Shown piece by piece: positions 25,241 through 26,601 of a DNA stretch of 26,601 nt (its first letter is position 1; each line of letters opens with the position of its first letter). A program made the position numbers and the translations under genes. Below the pieces are notes generated by a model, which was given only the letters and a program-made list of their open reading frames with translations, did no database searches and was not told where the DNA came from. Source of the stretch: Treponema sp. (GTDB taxonomy: Bacteria > Spirochaetota > Spirochaetia > Treponematales > Breznakiellaceae); the NCBI GenBank assembly GCA_031275035.1, contig JAISPH010000168.1, forward strand, positions 1 through 26,601. The letters are read 5' to 3'.

Positions 25241-26155
25241 ATGAAGAAAATATCGTTACGCCTAATCTTTTTGAGCCTTCCGTTCTTTATATTCTTGTTA
25301 GTTCCCCTTCCTGAAAATTCTTATAATTTGGCGATCGCAGATAAACATAGATTGTTACAAACAGAAAAAGCAAAATTTGTTCTTGCCGGAGGCTCAAACC
25401 TTTCTTTTGGAATTGATTCGGGGGCGCTGGAAGATGCCTTTAATGTTTCCGTTGTAAATATGGGAATTAACGCAGGATTTGGCCTGGGCCGTATTCTTGA
25501 TGATATCAGTCCGTTTCTTAATACAGGAGACATTCTCCTCATTGTTCCTGAGTATGCCCATTTCACAACTCTTTGGAACGGGAACGGCATTGCTTATGAA
25601 GCAATATTTGATGCACGCCAATATCAACTGTTATGGCATCCGGGCTATTATGACATGCCCATTGATTGTTTTAATTATTTGTCTACAAAATATGAGGCCG
25701 TAAAATATTTCTTGACACCGCAGGCATCAAGAAATCCTAATGTATATTATCGTGACGGTTTTAATAAATATGGCGATTATATAAAGCATTTAAAAAACAA
25801 CAACGGTAAGGTTTTAATCAACAACGATATCGGTGATATAACCAGACAATACATACAGTATTTTTTCAGGTTTATTGATGATTTTAATGCACGGGGCATA
25901 ACCGTCTTACTATCATATCCATCTTATGAATCAAATTCTTTTGTTAATAACGAAAAGTTGATTAGGGAACTGGATATGTTATTCCGGAAAAAAGAAGGTC
26001 TTGTGGTTATTTCAAAACCGGAAGACTATTCTTACCCCAAAGATTTTTTTTACGATACTGTTTATCATTTGAATGCGAAAGGTCGTAAAATGCGCACGGA
26101 TAATTTAATTACCGACATCAAAACAAGCGGAATCTTAGTGCCTTCTTTCCCATAA
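25241..26155 (+). CDS. SGNH-hydrolase-like secreted protein, likely partner of the MBOAT protein
   Basis: 304 residues from the ATG at 25241, which follows GGAGGG; the open frame upstream of it overlaps the acyltransferase and is not coding. An N-terminal hydrophobic segment (about 5-24) anchors or exports it. Ser52 lies in LAGGSNLSFGIDS, resembling block I of SGNH/GDSL enzymes, and Asp272/His276 lie in DTVYHLNAKGR, resembling block V; these would complete a catalytic triad. A mid-protein GDILLIVPEYAHF may be block III. Such proteins commonly pair with MBOAT membrane proteins, which pass them acyl groups for transfer to a glycan. The gene is AT-rich, with no sign of damage, although its partner is broken. 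Exact reaction not determinable. Confidence 0.78.
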   Translation: MKKISLRLIFLSLPFFIFLLVPLPENSYNLAIADKHRLLQTEKAKFVLAGGSNLSFGIDSGALEDAFNVSVVNMGINAGFGLGRILDDISPFLNTGDILLIVPEYAHFTTLWNGNGIAYEAIFDARQYQLLWHPGYYDMPIDCFNYLSTKYEAVKYFLTPQASRNPNVYYRDGFNKYGDYIKHLKNNNGKVLINNDIGDITRQYIQYFFRFIDDFNARGITVLLSYPSYESNSFVNNEKLIRELDMLFRKKEGLVVISKPEDYSYPKDFFYDTVYHLNAKGRKMRTDNLITDIKTSGILVPSFP

Positions 26156-26195
26156 CTCCATTCACATCATCTACGGGTACATTTTTTCGATTGGC

Positions 26196-26303
26196 TTATA
26201 CGGCATTCCGCGGCGCCACATCCCCGCCGTCATATTCCGCCAGGACATCGTTCATGTCCCGAATGATGCCGCCGATATGGGGCGCGATAAGGCGTTCCGT
26301 CAA
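26196..26303 (-). pseudogene. Short coding remnant (C-terminal fragment)
   Basis: On the minus strand a 35-codon stretch reads LTERLIAPHIGGIIRDMNDV then LAEYDGGDVAPRNAV before a TAA at 26196-26198. Its composition looks like genuine protein with genome-typical codons, but it has only a TTG to start on, no ribosome site, and an upstream in-frame stop within a few codons. I take it as the tail of a degraded gene; family unknown. Confidence 0.3.
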
Positions 26304-26387
26304 GGAGCGTTAACCGGACAATGTAACAACGCCCGGCGCAGAACAAGGCCCCTCCGGCGGCAAACAAGCGCGCTGCGGACCGCCGGG

Positions 26388-26472
26388 TATATGCCGCCCT
26401 CCCGGCATATAGACGTATTGCGTATATATCGCCGCAGGCCCGTGTATAAGCGTAGTTCGTATATATCGCCGC
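26388..26472. repeat. Stem-loop and pair of 15-bp direct repeats
   Basis: TATATGCCG (26388-26396) and CGGCATATA (26403-26411) form a nine-base-pair stem with a six-base loop. CGTATATATCGCCGC occurs twice, at 26421-26435 and 26458-26472, 37 bases apart. All share a TATAT-plus-CCGCC theme, so the block looks like repeated drift of one unit. No gene is supported in it. Confidence 0.55.
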
Positions 26473-26508
26473 CTCCCCGCTCTACTTTCCGCCCCCTCCA
26501 CTCCCCTG

Positions 26509-26601
26509 TTGACAAAACCCGCCCGGAGGGCCTACCCTGTTGATCGTTGCGGTTTTTCTTATTTCCTGTATGGAGGGTTCCCGGTAAGATGCTCGTAATT
26601 C
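26509..26601 (+). other. Possible promoter and start of a gene running off the right edge
   Basis: A consensus -35 TTGACA sits at 26509-26514, but the best -10 eighteen bases on is poor (TACCCT, 26533-26538). GGAGGG lies 11 bases before an ATG at 26589, after which only four codons are visible (MLVI). Too little is present to call a gene. The rest of 26156-26508 holds the remnant and repeats listed separately and no other gene. Confidence 0.2.

Noticed and set aside
26421..26472. Direct repeats considered as a CRISPR array
   Set aside because: Only two copies, repeat of 15 bases, no cas genes, and the unit is related to the neighbouring stem-loop.

Overview
The window looks like chromosome from a spirochaete, most likely a Treponema of the free-living or insect-gut type. 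This is an inference from the gene content: a GAPDH resembling the spirochaete/kinetoplastid form, a rubredoxin gene, a yajC-secD-secF cluster and several spirochaete-looking secreted proteins of unknown function. Most of the window is GC-rich with dense minus-strand genes. From about 23.5 kb to 26.2 kb it is visibly AT-richer and looks acquired and partly decayed.

Region 1 (1-3780, minus): a branched-chain amino acid ABC importer operon, livK (binding protein), livH and livM (permeases) and livG (ATPase, cut by the left edge). It has its own promoter with a palindrome between -35 and -10, and a strong hairpin between livK and livH.

Region 2 (3765-10023, minus): a 942-residue hybrid sensor kinase (Cache-like sensor, GAF, kinase core, two receiver domains), then lower-glycolysis genes transcribed in the order gap, pgk, tpiA. 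gap has a clear promoter and a strong intrinsic terminator. The gap-pgk spacer carries a long stem-loop and a duplicated 15-mer.

Region 3 (10075-17954, minus): yajC, secD, secF, ispH, valS and a small RelA/SpoT-type HD hydrolase (probable small alarmone hydrolase). secD-secF, secF-ispH and valS-hydrolase are closely packed. The 276-bp yajC-secD gap is full of stem-loops.

Region 4 (18037-23277): rubredoxin and a small unknown protein on plus; a TPR lipoprotein and a six-helix membrane protein on minus; a MltD-like LysM lytic transglycosylase and a secreted unknown protein on plus. The divergent pair at 20.9 kb appears to share one overlapping -35 box, and both transcripts would be nearly leaderless.

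Region 5 (23278-26601): an orphan coding remnant, an XRE-family regulator, an operator array with four AATAGC half-sites, an MBOAT O-acyltransferase gene broken by an internal deletion, an SGNH-like secreted protein, and an intergenic tail with another small remnant and short repeats. This is the most unusual part: a regulated cell-surface acylation cassette that seems to be decaying. I see no rRNA, tRNA, CRISPR array or complete mobile element.
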